Shown here one piece after another: positions 17,880 to 26,555 of a stretch of DNA of 64,000 nt. The stretch's first letter is position 1. Each line of letters starts with the position of its first letter. A program made the translations under genes and the position numbers. The DNA lies in the NCBI RefSeq assembly GCF_004959765.1, contig NZ_SJZD01000008.1:1-64000 (forward strand), given 5' to 3'. The DNA comes from Flavobacterium sp. H122 (GTDB taxonomy: Bacteria > Bacteroidota > Bacteroidia > Flavobacteriales > Flavobacteriaceae). The notes under the pieces were generated by a model. It searched no databases. It saw only the letters and a list, made by a program, of their open reading frames with translations, and was not told the DNA's origin.

Positions 17880-18941
17880 ATGAACAAGAATTATTACGCA
17901 ATAATAATGGCTGGTGGAGTAGGTTCCCGTTTTTGGCCTGTATCTACTACTGAATTTCCCAAACAGTTCCACGATATGCTGGGAACCGGGGAAACGTTAA
18001 TTCAAAAAACATTTTCAAGACTTTCTCAGTTAATACCCAAAGAGAATATTCTTATTCTGACTAATGAAAGTTATAATGATATTGTTCTGGAACAGCTGCC
18101 TATGGTAAAGCAGGAACAGATTGTTTTGGAACCTGCCATGCGTAATACCGCTCCGTGTATTTTGTATGCTACATTAAAAATTAAAAAGCTGAATCCTGAT
18201 GCAGTAATGGTCGTGGCGCCATCCGATCACTGGATTGAAGATGAAGTGCAGTTTTGTGCAAACTTGCAGCATTCTTTCGATTTTTGTGAAAGAGATGAAA
18301 ACTTGATGACTTTAGGGATTTTGCCGACTTTCCCAAATACGGGTTATGGCTATATAGAATTTGATAAATTAGATTCCCGTCCTGTAAAAAAAGTAAAACA
18401 GTTTCGTGAGAAACCTGATTATGCCACTGCCCGTAAATTCATTCAAAGCAGAAACTTCTTATGGAATGCAGGTATTTTCGTGTGGAGCGTAAAATCGGTT
18501 TTGAAAGCTTTTGAAGAGTTTCAGCCCTCTATGTATGCCCATTTTATGAATGGTTATGAAGTCTATAATACAGAAAAAGAAAATGCCTTTATTCAGGATA
18601 ATTACCCTTTAGCGCAGAATATTTCGGTGGATTATGCTATTTTGGAAAAAGCGCAGAATGTATTTGTATTACCGGCAACTTTTGACTGGAATGATCTTGG
18701 AACCTGGGGTTCTTTATATGATAAACTGCCCAAAGATGAACAGGATAATGCTGTTGTGAATGCGAATGTGTATCTTGAAAATGCCACCAATAATATTATT
18801 CGTACAGAAGGAAAAAAACTTGTTGTAGTAGATGGGTTAAAGGATTACATTGTTGTGGATAAAGATGATGTACTTTTGATTTATCCTAAAAATAAAGAGC
18901 AGGACATCAAAGCGGTGGTTGCAAAACTCAAGGAAGAGTAG
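17880..18941 (+). CDS. manC: Mannose-1-phosphate guanylyltransferase
   Basis: A 353-residue nucleotidyltransferase forming GDP-mannose from mannose-1-phosphate and GTP for surface polysaccharides. The N-terminal pyrophosphorylase motif is AGGVGSRFWPVS (about 11-22), followed by PKQF. VVAPSDHWI and FREKPDYATA are typical of the family. At 353 residues it is monofunctional and lacks the phosphomannose isomerase domain of about 470-residue enzymes. A terminator follows, so it appears to be a single-gene unit. Confidence 0.92.
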   Translation: MNKNYYAIIMAGGVGSRFWPVSTTEFPKQFHDMLGTGETLIQKTFSRLSQLIPKENILILTNESYNDIVLEQLPMVKQEQIVLEPAMRNTAPCILYATLKIKKLNPDAVMVVAPSDHWIEDEVQFCANLQHSFDFCERDENLMTLGILPTFPNTGYGYIEFDKLDSRPVKKVKQFREKPDYATARKFIQSRNFLWNAGIFVWSVKSVLKAFEEFQPSMYAHFMNGYEVYNTEKENAFIQDNYPLAQNISVDYAILEKAQNVFVLPATFDWNDLGTWGSLYDKLPKDEQDNAVVNANVYLENATNNIIRTEGKKLVVVDGLKDYIVVDKDDVLLIYPKNKEQDIKAVVAKLKEE

Positions 18942-18975
18942 TTTTGGGATAACCCGATAGTTAAAAAATGTATAG

Positions 18976-19008
18976 ATGCAATCTTATAATTTAAGGTTGC
19001 ATTTTTTA
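18976..19008 (+). terminator. Intrinsic terminator after manC
   Basis: ATGCAATC (18976-18983) pairs with GGTTGCAT (18995-19002), with one T-G pair and an AT-rich loop, followed by a T-run. Confidence 0.6.
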
Positions 19009-19138
19009 TTTGTGAATTTTGCGTCTAATTAACATTTTGTTTAAATAGATGTTTTTCTGTTAATTTAATAGTTGATTTATTAATAATTCCATTTGGTTTT
19101 CTTAAATTTTAACTAAAATTTTGGTAAACAGACTGTGG

Positions 19139-19146
19139 TAGTTTTG
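19139..19146 (+). promoter_or_regulatory. Candidate -7 box for the sphingomyelinase-like gene
   Basis: TAGTTTTG matches TAnnTTTG 22 bases before the ATG at 19169. A TTG at 19121-19123 lies 15 bases upstream. Confidence 0.4.
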
Positions 19147-19168
19147 CAGTTAAAATTAAAAATTAACA

Positions 19169-20173
19169 ATGAAAAAACTAATTCTACTATTATCCTTAGT
19201 GACATTGTATTCATGCAGTGAGGATTCAATCTTTTCTCTGGAAAATTCCAATGAAAAAACCAATCGTTTAACTGAGGTAACAGAAACACTTTCTGTTATG
19301 AGTTATAATGTGTACCAATTACCATCCATAGCACCGCAATATAAAAGCAAAGAGCGCGCGGCTGAATTATACAAATACATAATTGCTTTAGGAACTAATA
19401 CTCCAGATGTGCTTGTTATTGAAGAAGGTTTTAATACCCGTTTTGGTGATGAATTTTTGGCTAAAATTAAAACTTTGTATCCTTATGCAACACCTTTGTT
19501 AGGTTTGTATTGCTCTTCGGGTGGAGGTTCCAGTTTGTATCCTAATAATTGGGATGGTTATTTTGGAAGCTGCGGGAATACTTTTTTCCATGTAAATGGC
19601 GGTACAATTATTTTGAGTAAATATCCAATAGAAAAAAAGTATCAGTTGGTTTTCCAAAACAAAATCAGCTCAATAGAAGGAATGTCCAACAGGGGAGTTG
19701 CTTATGCTGCAGTAGTTAAAAATGGAAAAAAATACCACATTTTTGGAACACATACAGCTTCGGAACAGCCTGGATATCCTGGAAGGGAAACCAGAGAAAA
19801 GCAATTTGCAGAAATGCGTAATTTTAAAAACTACTTTAATATACCGGTTACAGAACCTGTTATTTATGCAGGCGATATGAACGTGGAATATACACTGACT
19901 TCGGAATACCAAAATATGCTTTCTATTTTATCAGGGGGTATTAATTACATTTTTAATCCACTTACCCAGCGTGGTACCTATTCCAACCAAAATACCGTTG
20001 TGCAATATCAGGGGTATTACGATTACAATAATACACTGGATTATATTTTTTACAGCAAAGAACATAAGCTTCCGGCTTTTGAACCTGAAATGAAACAGTT
20101 TATTGCTAAATATTGGGGAGGAGATATTTCAGATCACGATCCGGTATACATTCAATATACTTTTAGCTATTAA
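19169..20173 (+). CDS. Sphingomyelinase-like lipoprotein phosphodiesterase
   Basis: A 334-residue lipoprotein with signal and lipobox at Cys16 (TLYSC). The domain is of the endonuclease/exonuclease/phosphatase (DNase I-like) fold: VMSYNVYQLP near the N-terminus, VIEEGF with the metal-binding-type Glu, FGTHTAS, YAGDMNVEY with Asp/Asn, and the terminal SDHDPVYIQY with the catalytic-type Asp-His pair. The early motif and overall order resemble neutral sphingomyelinases, so a membrane-lipid phosphodiesterase is the most likely role. A nuclease cannot be excluded. It is a stand-alone gene between two terminators. Confidence 0.78.
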   Translation: MKKLILLLSLVTLYSCSEDSIFSLENSNEKTNRLTEVTETLSVMSYNVYQLPSIAPQYKSKERAAELYKYIIALGTNTPDVLVIEEGFNTRFGDEFLAKIKTLYPYATPLLGLYCSSGGGSSLYPNNWDGYFGSCGNTFFHVNGGTIILSKYPIEKKYQLVFQNKISSIEGMSNRGVAYAAVVKNGKKYHIFGTHTASEQPGYPGRETREKQFAEMRNFKNYFNIPVTEPVIYAGDMNVEYTLTSEYQNMLSILSGGINYIFNPLTQRGTYSNQNTVVQYQGYYDYNNTLDYIFYSKEHKLPAFEPEMKQFIAKYWGGDISDHDPVYIQYTFSY

Positions 20174-20190
20174 TGTTGTTGTTTATTTAA

Positions 20191-20223
20191 AAACCCCGGA
20201 AAAACTCAAAAGTTTCCGGGGTT
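20191..20223. terminator. Bidirectional terminator between convergent genes
   Basis: AAACCCCGGAAA (20191-20202) pairs with TTTCCGGGGTTT (20212-20223). T-runs follow on the plus side and A-runs precede. It lies between the sphingomyelinase-like gene (plus) and mlaF (minus). Confidence 0.8.
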
Positions 20224-20249
20224 TCTTTTTTATTTGATATATAAATGAA

Positions 20250-21017
20250 TTAAACACCTTCCTTAAGTACAGCTTCTCTTACTTTTTTAAATAATTCAGA
20301 TGAATAGACAAAATCGGTAACTGCTTCGTTATCTGTTTTAAAGATTTGGCTTTTGTCTCCTTCCCAGGCTTTCAGTCCATTTTTTAAGAATACAATTTTG
20401 TCGCCAATTTCCATTACCGAGTTCATATCGTGGGTGTTGATAACCGTTGTGATGTTGTACTCTTTCGTAATTTCCTGAATCAGATTGTCGATTACAATAG
20501 CAGTTTTAGGGTCAAGACCTGAGTTGGGCTCATCACAAAACAAATATTTCGGGTTGTTTACGATTGCTCTGGCAATTGCAACACGTTTTTGCATACCACC
20601 TGAAATTTCCGATGGTTTTTTATGATGGGCATTAATTAGATTGACTCTGTCAATTACAAAATCCACACGTTCTTTGATTTCTTTTGGGGTTTTGTGTGTA
20701 AACATTTTTAATGGAAAGCCTATATTTTCTTCAACAGTCATAGAGTCAAACAAAGCACTTCCCTGAAATACCATACCTATTTCAGTACGTAACTCACGTC
20801 GGTCGTCGTCACTCATATCTTCGTAAATTCTGCCGTCGAAAGAAATCGTGCCGCTGTCTACTTTATGGATTCCTAATAATGATTTTAAAAAAACTGTTTT
20901 ACCCGAACCCGATTGACCAATGATTAAATTGGTTTTTCCAGCTTCTAATGTTGTGCTGATTCCCTTTAAGACCATTTGGTCACCAAAAGATTTTTTGATG
21001 TCTTTAACTTCAATCAT
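20250..21017 (-). CDS. mlaF: Mla-type ABC transporter ATPase
   Basis: A 255-residue ATPase of the MlaF/MKL family that powers phospholipid transport between the inner and outer membranes. Walker A is GQSGSGKT (34-41), the signature is SGGMQKRVAIARA, Walker B is YLFCDEP, and the H-loop is INTHDMNS. The gene follows the MlaE permease by 2 bases on the same strand. The MCE-domain substrate-binding subunit (MlaD) is not in this window. Confidence 0.9.
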   Translation of the reverse strand: MIEVKDIKKSFGDQMVLKGISTTLEAGKTNLIIGQSGSGKTVFLKSLLGIHKVDSGTISFDGRIYEDMSDDDRRELRTEIGMVFQGSALFDSMTVEENIGFPLKMFTHKTPKEIKERVDFVIDRVNLINAHHKKPSEISGGMQKRVAIARAIVNNPKYLFCDEPNSGLDPKTAIVIDNLIQEITKEYNITTVINTHDMNSVMEIGDKIVFLKNGLKAWEGDKSQIFKTDNEAVTDFVYSSELFKKVREAVLKEGV

Positions 21018-21019
21018 AA

Positions 21020-21769
21020 TTAACTGGTTAAAAGAAGTTGGGTTAAAATATAGTTACATAAAATAATTACAACCGAAGTCCAGACGAAGGACACCGTACT
21101 TGCTTTTCCAACTTCCAGAGCTCCGCCTTTCATGTAATAACCATGAAATGAAGGTATAGTGGCTAACAGGAAGGCAAAAACAAAAGTTTTGATAAAAGCA
21201 TAGGTTACGTGAAACGGAATAAATTCAGTTTGAATACCTGTGATAAATTCTTCAGCTGAAGCAAAGCCTCCGTAAACAGCTGCCAGCCATCCGCCAAGAA
21301 CTCCTAAAAACATACTTAATCCAATAACAAAAGGATAAAGCAGTAAGGCAATTAGTTTTGGAAAAACAAGATAATTCAATGAATTAACCCCCATTACTTC
21401 AAGTGCGTCAATTTGTTCAGTTACACGCATAGTACCAATGCTCGAAGTGATAAATGATCCCATTTTACCCGCCATAATGATAGAGATGAATGTTGGCGCA
21501 AATTCCAGAATTACAGATTGTCTTGTGGCAAAACCAATTAAGTATTTTGGAATCAGGGGGTTGGTTAAATTCAATGCGGTTTGGATAGAAACTACACCAC
21601 CTACGAAAAATGAAATGAATGACACAATTCCCAGTGAATCTATGACTAAATCGTCAACTTCTTTAAAAATTAATGTTCGCATTACCGACCACTTTGTGGG
21701 TTTTTTGAAAATTTCCTGCAACATTAAGAAATACCTTCCTATCTGCGATAAATAACGGATTAACATCAT
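21020..21769 (-). CDS. mlaE: Mla-type ABC transporter permease
   Basis: A 249-residue MlaE-family inner-membrane permease with five or so hydrophobic segments. The conserved family core is visible: GMRVTEQIDALEVMGV-type sequence (TMRVTEQIDALEVMGVNSL), preceded by SFITSSIG and followed by YLVFPK. It pairs with the ATPase immediately downstream for lipid transport across the envelope. Two adjacent ATG codons (21769, 21766) could serve as the start. Confidence 0.9.
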   Translation of the reverse strand: MMLIRYLSQIGRYFLMLQEIFKKPTKWSVMRTLIFKEVDDLVIDSLGIVSFISFFVGGVVSIQTALNLTNPLIPKYLIGFATRQSVILEFAPTFISIIMAGKMGSFITSSIGTMRVTEQIDALEVMGVNSLNYLVFPKLIALLLYPFVIGLSMFLGVLGGWLAAVYGGFASAEEFITGIQTEFIPFHVTYAFIKTFVFAFLLATIPSFHGYYMKGGALEVGKASTVSFVWTSVVIILCNYILTQLLLTS

Positions 21770-22046
21770 TGGCTTTAAAATAAAAGCGAAAATACAAAAT
21801 TGTAATGAGTTTGAATGAGTTTATGGGAATTTTGGGTTTTTCAGGCTTTTATCCAGCTGCTAAAAGATAAAAAAGATCATGAAAAAAACTTTAACATATT
21901 GAGTTGCAAAGAATTTCAATTTTATCGCTTTTTTTCTTTTTTAAATTTTAACTTTGTGATAGTCAGTAAATTATTATGGTTTCTGATTTTTCTACAAATA
22001 AATTTGCCCATACTTTAAATTTTATAACGATTAAAAATTGAAGAAT

Positions 22047-23279
22047 ATGGAAGCAAATAAATTACATTATGCTGAACTTGAAAATAAAGTATCTGAGTTA
22101 AAGCACCGGGTTCAGGAATTATCCTTGCTCTTGGAAGAAGCTCAAAGAAATTCAAGGTATAACACGTTGCATTCACCTGAGGTTGACCATAAGCTGAATT
22201 CAGAATTAATTGAATCTGTAATTCATAAAATTAAAACTCCTTTAGACACCATTGTGGGTTTGTCCAAATTGTTATGTACTGCCAAATTGGATTTGGAAGA
22301 AAAAAATAAATTCGCAGAAATAATAACGAATTGTTCCAATGAGCTGCAAAGTGTTTTTTCTGAATTTGTGAGTTTTAATTCATTAAAACAAAACGAAATT
22401 GTTATTGAAAACGAAAAAGTATCACTCAATGAATTATTTGACGATTTAAAAGTGAAATTTGTAGATCAGGTTTTTTTTAACGGATTGACTTTGAAATCTG
22501 TAAAAGGTTTGTCAGATGAAGATGATACAGTAATTGTGGATAAAAATATAGTAAGACAAGTTTTGGCAAGTCTGTTGAGTAATTCATTAAAATTTACCCG
22601 AAGAGGTTTTATTGAAATGGGATATCAGGTTGTGCATAACCGAATAAGATTCTATGTCAAAGACAGTGGCGTAGGTTTTGATGAAAAATTTCAGGAAAAA
22701 CTAACATCTTCTGATGGTAGAATCGAAAGAATAGCCAATGATGAAACCGAAGTAGGTTTGGGATTATCCACAGCGAAACATTTGGTTTACCTATTGGGAG
22801 GTGATTTAAAAGCTGAATCAAAATCAGGGATAGGAACAATTTTTTATTTTGATATCCCGTATGTTCCAACAACAGTGGATGCCATACAGGAAAAAGAAGA
22901 TAAAAAAATCATTAAAGTCCTTATTGCCGATGATGAGGAAATAAGTTTTATGCTTCTTAAAAAATTGATGGAAAGAGGGAATGTTGAAATAATCAGAGCC
23001 AAAAACGGAGAAGAAGCCTATGAAATTTATAAAAACAACCCCGATATCAATCTGATTTTAATGGATTTGAAAATGCCTCAGGTAGACGGTTATGTCGCGG
23101 CACAACTCATTAAAAATGAAGCACCGGAAATTCCTATCATTGCCCAATCATCTTATTCATTGAAAGATAATAAAGAAAATCATGAAAGAGCTTTTAATGA
23201 TTATTTGTCAAAGCCTGTGAACAAAGAAGAGTTTGAAGCGGTAATCAACAAATATATTAACCGGTCTTTTTTGAATTAA
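22047..23279 (+). CDS. Soluble hybrid histidine kinase with C-terminal receiver
   Basis: A 410-residue protein without membrane segments. It has a coiled-coil N-terminus (1-35), a HisKA helix with putative phosphoacceptor His60 in VIHKIKTPLD, an HATPase domain (SLLSNSLKFTRRG, VKDSGVGFD, VGLGLSTAKHLV) and a receiver domain with phosphoacceptor Asp340 in LMDLKMP and Lys389 in LSKP. No sensor domain is seen. The residue after His60 is Lys, not the usual Glu/Asp. The start is set at ATG 22047 (a TTG at 22038 is also in frame). It stands alone, with the signal and partner unknown. Confidence 0.85.
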   Translation: MEANKLHYAELENKVSELKHRVQELSLLLEEAQRNSRYNTLHSPEVDHKLNSELIESVIHKIKTPLDTIVGLSKLLCTAKLDLEEKNKFAEIITNCSNELQSVFSEFVSFNSLKQNEIVIENEKVSLNELFDDLKVKFVDQVFFNGLTLKSVKGLSDEDDTVIVDKNIVRQVLASLLSNSLKFTRRGFIEMGYQVVHNRIRFYVKDSGVGFDEKFQEKLTSSDGRIERIANDETEVGLGLSTAKHLVYLLGGDLKAESKSGIGTIFYFDIPYVPTTVDAIQEKEDKKIIKVLIADDEEISFMLLKKLMERGNVEIIRAKNGEEAYEIYKNNPDINLILMDLKMPQVDGYVAAQLIKNEAPEIPIIAQSSYSLKDNKENHERAFNDYLSKPVNKEEFEAVINKYINRSFLN

Positions 23280-23285
23280 ATACGA

Positions 23286-24140
23286 TTACATTTTAGTTAA
23301 TTTGGAAATCATCTTTTTCCATCGGTACGCTTTGACAAACTTTGCTTGTTCAGAGGTAACGAGCATGGTTTTATTTTCGGCTTTGGCTTTCCAGAATCCT
23401 TTGATGTAATCAATGAATAAAAGCGGTTTTCCTTTTCGCATGGCCAATTTTAAAGAGGCAACTGCCGTGATGAAAAATCCGTAACCCAAAGTATAAAAAG
23501 CTTCGCCTTGTTTGTAACGTGAGGCCTGATTGTAATTGGCTCCCGTAGGTTTTAAATGCTTTACTTTTAAGGATTCATCAGTAACTATTTTCCAGTCGTA
23601 GAATTTACAAAGCAGTTCATCAACAGTATCCCAACCCATGGCCGGCTGTAATCCGCCTATTTGTTTGAAAGTTTCTTTACGGTAGGCTTTGAAAGCACCG
23701 CGGATATGGTCTTTATCGGTTAGGTTTTCCAAAATCCATTCGCCGTTTTTTTCAATGTAGGCAAATCCGCCCGCCATACCAATTTTGGTATCACTTTTAA
23801 AATGATTGATAATCGTTTCGAAATAATTTGAAGGAAAAATCAAATCAGAATCCCCTTTTACCATAATGTCATACTCTTCATCCAAAGTCGCTAAACCGGC
23901 TTGAAAAGCTTGTATCACTTTACTGCCTGGTAAGTGAATTGCATCCGATTTTTTTTCAACTAATGAAATCCAGGGATGATTTGTTATATAAGATTGAACT
24001 ATCTCAGCAGTTTTATCTGTAGAATTGTCATTAACAATCACGGCTTTTTTGGGTAAAACAGTTTGATTAACTAACGATTCTAAAGTTAAACCAATGAATT
24101 TTTCTTCATTGTGTGCGGGTATGACGATGTAATAATTCAT
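23286..24140 (-). CDS. Family 2 glycosyltransferase
   Basis: A 284-residue GT-A fold transferase: YIVIPAHNEE at the N-terminus, NDNSTDKTAEIV as the nucleotide-binding strand, and VKGDSDLIFP as the DxD-type metal site. DTVDELLC probably supplies the acidic base. The start is ATG 24140; an in-frame TTG at 24161 would spoil the first strand. It likely adds a sugar to lipopolysaccharide or another surface glycan, in line with the neighbouring flippase and glycosyltransferase genes. The sugar specificity cannot be read. Confidence 0.85.
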   Translation of the reverse strand: MNYYIVIPAHNEEKFIGLTLESLVNQTVLPKKAVIVNDNSTDKTAEIVQSYITNHPWISLVEKKSDAIHLPGSKVIQAFQAGLATLDEEYDIMVKGDSDLIFPSNYFETIINHFKSDTKIGMAGGFAYIEKNGEWILENLTDKDHIRGAFKAYRKETFKQIGGLQPAMGWDTVDELLCKFYDWKIVTDESLKVKHLKPTGANYNQASRYKQGEAFYTLGYGFFITAVASLKLAMRKGKPLLFIDYIKGFWKAKAENKTMLVTSEQAKFVKAYRWKKMISKLTKM

Positions 24141-24188
24141 TGTATTAAATAAGTTGTACAAATATCTTTATTTTTGTGGAAAATAGGA

Positions 24189-24297
24189 ACAACTTTGTGT
24201 GACTTTTAACCGCAAAGTGCACTAAGAAAATGCAAAGCACGCTAAGAAAATTTTGCTTTGTGAAACTTTGTGACCAACTTTGTGTAACTCTGTGTAA
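24189..24297. repeat. Degenerate palindromic intergenic repeat, copy A
   Basis: Starts around TTAACCGCAAAG (24206) and is followed by several degenerate AAAGyrC and CTTTGTG units running to 24297. It is the most diverged of five related copies in this cluster. It lies between two glycosyltransferase genes and overlaps a false upstream extension of the second. Confidence 0.55.
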
Positions 24298-24304
24298 TAA
24301 AAAA

Positions 24305-25411
24305 TTGAAAAAGAAAATTGCTTTTGTAGAAATGGAAACCCACTCCGCTTTGTTGGAGCAATGGTATTTGTTGGTTTCCAAAATGGATCAAATTGATTTT
24401 CATTTTTTTGTCAGTCAAAAGGTTTACGACAAGCTTACCGCTATCCCAAAAGAGCATTTAACAATTATTCCTTCCGTTTCAAAAACCGATTTTTCGGAGT
24501 ATGATGGAGTAGTAGTAAATACGCTGCACCGTGATTTTAATGATTACCAAAAGCTTTTCAAGGATAAAAAGGTTTTATGTTTGGTTCATAACTTGAATTT
24601 CAGTCTGTTTTTTAAAAGCATTTCATGGCGGAATATTTTTAGAGAAAAAGAACGATTCACGTATTTTTTGAAACTCTACTTCAAAGAAAAAGTAGCTTCA
24701 AGAAGAAAGCTGATTTTGGGCGCCAAGCAATTTGGGGTGATTTCAGCTTCTGCATTGGATTCTATAAAAAGTAATGGGGAATTTGCCGAGAAATCGACGT
24801 TAATTCAAATGAATTACTGTAACAATTTTGAGTTTCCAACTTCGGATGTAATCGAAATTGTTATGCCTGGTAATGTTTCCAACAAACGAAAAGATGTTGA
24901 TTTGGTTTTCAGAATTTTAAATAAGCTTAAACCAGTAAGCAAAATACATTTTATTTTTTTAGGAAAGCCAGAAAATGATAGTGTTTTAAGACAATTAGAA
25001 AATTTGAAAGAAAACTGCCGTCACAATATTTCCATTACGTATTATAACCAGTTTATCCCTTGGCAGGAATATTCAAAAGTAATTGCAAAAGCAAATTTGT
25101 TGTTATGTCCAATAAAAAAAGACACTTCTTTTTATTGGGTTGATGAGATGTATGGAAGCACAAAAGTAAGCGGGGCAGAAGCCGATTGTATCTATAATGG
25201 TAAAATTGGGCTGTTTCCTGAAAGTTATCCTAAAATGGATTGGTACAATTGGTATTATTCATCTGAAGAAAATTTAATTGAAATATTAGAAAAGCTTACT
25301 CCGGAAATACTTTCGGAGGAATACAATTATTTGCAACCCTTTACAGAAAAGTTTACTTTTGAGAAAGTAAAAACCGAATTGGAAAAGCAATTATTAAATC
25401 TTTGTGATTGA
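24305..25411 (+). CDS. Glycosyltransferase-like protein of the polysaccharide cluster
   Basis: A 368-residue protein when started at TTG 24305, giving the natural first strand LKKKIAFVEMETH. An ATG-led alternative is 24332. A longer start at 24230 would lie in repeat DNA. The order of strands (VVVNTLHRD, VLCLVHNLNF, FGVISASAL), then IVMPGNVSNKRKDVD and IHFIFLGKPEN in the second half, is that of a GT-B glycosyltransferase, with ANLLLCPIK and a Tyr/Trp-rich tail. No exact family is recognised. It probably adds sugars to the same surface glycan as its neighbours. Confidence 0.65.
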   Translation: MKKKIAFVEMETHSALLEQWYLLVSKMDQIDFHFFVSQKVYDKLTAIPKEHLTIIPSVSKTDFSEYDGVVVNTLHRDFNDYQKLFKDKKVLCLVHNLNFSLFFKSISWRNIFREKERFTYFLKLYFKEKVASRRKLILGAKQFGVISASALDSIKSNGEFAEKSTLIQMNYCNNFEFPTSDVIEIVMPGNVSNKRKDVDLVFRILNKLKPVSKIHFIFLGKPENDSVLRQLENLKENCRHNISITYYNQFIPWQEYSKVIAKANLLLCPIKKDTSFYWVDEMYGSTKVSGAEADCIYNGKIGLFPESYPKMDWYNWYYSSEENLIEILEKLTPEILSEEYNYLQPFTEKFTFEKVKTELEKQLLNLCD

Positions 25412-25413
25412 TG

Positions 25414-25493
25414 TAACCGCAAAGAGCACGAAGTTATCGCAAAGCACACAAAGCTTGGCGGACTTAGCGTAATTCTTAGCGTCCCTTGCGGTA
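25414..25493. repeat. Degenerate palindromic intergenic repeat, copy B
   Basis: Begins TAACCGCAAAGAGCACGAAG, contains GGCGGACTTAGCG, and ends CCTTGCGGTA. It fills the gap between the glycosyltransferase-like gene and the FkbM methyltransferase gene. Confidence 0.7.
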
Positions 25494-25506
25494 AAGAAAA
25501 AATAAA

Positions 25507-26271
25507 ATGAATAAATTTTTAATCAAATTAGCCTACAAATACTGGCCGTCTTTATATAAAAAAAGATATTACAAAACGTTAGGTTCTTTATCGACAGGGA
25601 ATTATAAATGCGAACCTGAATTGCTTTACATTCAGCAGGTTCTAAAATCAGATTCGGTTTTTATTGATATTGGAACCAATAAAGGTATTTATTTATATCA
25701 GGCGGAAAAGAGTATATCAGGCGGGAAGATTATTGGTTTTGAACCCAACAAAGGTCTGGTGAATTATATTAAGCCGTTATTTCCAAAAGTAGATATTTAT
25801 CCGTTGGCAGTGTCTTCAAAATCAGGGACAGCCGTTTTAAATATTCCCAAAAAAGGAAACGGATTGCAGGATACACGCGCATCACTCGAAGCGATGGGTG
25901 AAGATGTGGAGAAAGTGGAAATTCAGATGGTAACACTTGACGAGTTTGTATCAGAAAAAAAACTTTCGAAAATCGACGTCGTAAAAATTGATGTGGAAGG
26001 ACATGAATTCGATTCGGTAAAAGGCTGTGTTAACATCTTAAAAACTGTTAAGCCAATATTCATCATCGAAATAGAATTGCGTCACGCTCATTACCCGATT
26101 AAGGATATTTTTGATTTCATCATAGGATTTGGATATGAAGTGTTTTATTTCGACAGAAAAACTTTACATCTGAAACCTTTCGAAGTTTCGCAAATGGCCG
26201 ACTTCCAAAAGGATGAGTATTTGAATGATTTTAATCGATATATTAATAATTTTATATTTAAAGCTGTTTAA
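25507..26271 (+). CDS. FkbM-family methyltransferase
   Basis: A 254-residue SAM-dependent O-methyltransferase. Motif I is VFIDIGTNKGIYLY, motif II is IIGFEPN, and the FkbM signature is VVKIDVEGHEFDSV. It probably methylates a sugar hydroxyl of the surface polysaccharide. It is bounded on both sides by copies of the TAACCGC repeat; the downstream copy begins within its stop codon. Confidence 0.85.
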   Translation: MNKFLIKLAYKYWPSLYKKRYYKTLGSLSTGNYKCEPELLYIQQVLKSDSVFIDIGTNKGIYLYQAEKSISGGKIIGFEPNKGLVNYIKPLFPKVDIYPLAVSSKSGTAVLNIPKKGNGLQDTRASLEAMGEDVEKVEIQMVTLDEFVSEKKLSKIDVVKIDVEGHEFDSVKGCVNILKTVKPIFIIEIELRHAHYPIKDIFDFIIGFGYEVFYFDRKTLHLKPFEVSQMADFQKDEYLNDFNRYINNFIFKAV

Positions 26272-26350
26272 CCGCAATGCATGCAAAGAATTTACACAAG
26301 TTTGCTAAGCATTGCGTTCATTGCGATAGCCTTGCGGACTTAGCGGTTAA
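26268..26350. repeat. Palindromic intergenic repeat, copy C
   Basis: Bounded by TTAACCGC (26268) and GCGGTTAA (ends about 26350). The interior reads GCAAAGAATTTACAC, then CATTGCGTTCATTGCGATAG and CCTTGCGGACTTAGCGG. It is closely related to copies D and E, which follow in tandem. Confidence 0.8.
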
Positions 26351-26374
26351 TAGATTTTAAAGTTATTAATTGTC

Positions 26375-26458
26375 TAACCGCAAAGAGCGCAAAGAATTTA
26401 CGCAAAGTTAGCTAAGTCATTGCGTTCATTGTGCCAGCCTTGCGGACTTATCGGTTAA
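26375..26458. repeat. Palindromic intergenic repeat, copy D
   Basis: The best-formed copy: TAACCGCAAAGAGCGCAAAG at the left and CTTGCGGACTTATCGGTTAA at the right, about 84 bases. The termini are inverted repeats of each other (TAACCG with CGGTTA). Confidence 0.85.
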
Positions 26459-26468
26459 GTAATTTTCA

Positions 26469-26542
26469 GAGCTTGCAAAGATTTTACGCAAAGTTCGCCA
26501 AGCCTTGCGTTCATTGTGATAACTTTGCGGACTTAGCGGTTA
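26469..26542. repeat. Palindromic intergenic repeat, copy E (left end truncated)
   Basis: Lacks the left TAACCGC terminus but matches the interior and right end of copies C and D (TTACGCAAAGTT, TTGCGTTCATTGTGATAAC, GCGGACTTAGCGGTTAA). It ends 13 bases before the flippase start codon. Confidence 0.8.
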
Positions 26543-26555
26543 AAAAAACAAGAAA

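Noticed and set aside
21815..22018. A 67-residue Phe-rich open frame on the plus strand
   Set aside because: It is composed of AT-rich intergenic sequence, has no conserved motif and ends before a recognised gene with its own start.
24230..24304. N-terminal extension of the glycosyltransferase-like gene
   Set aside because: It is the translated copy A of the intergenic repeat, not protein-like sequence.
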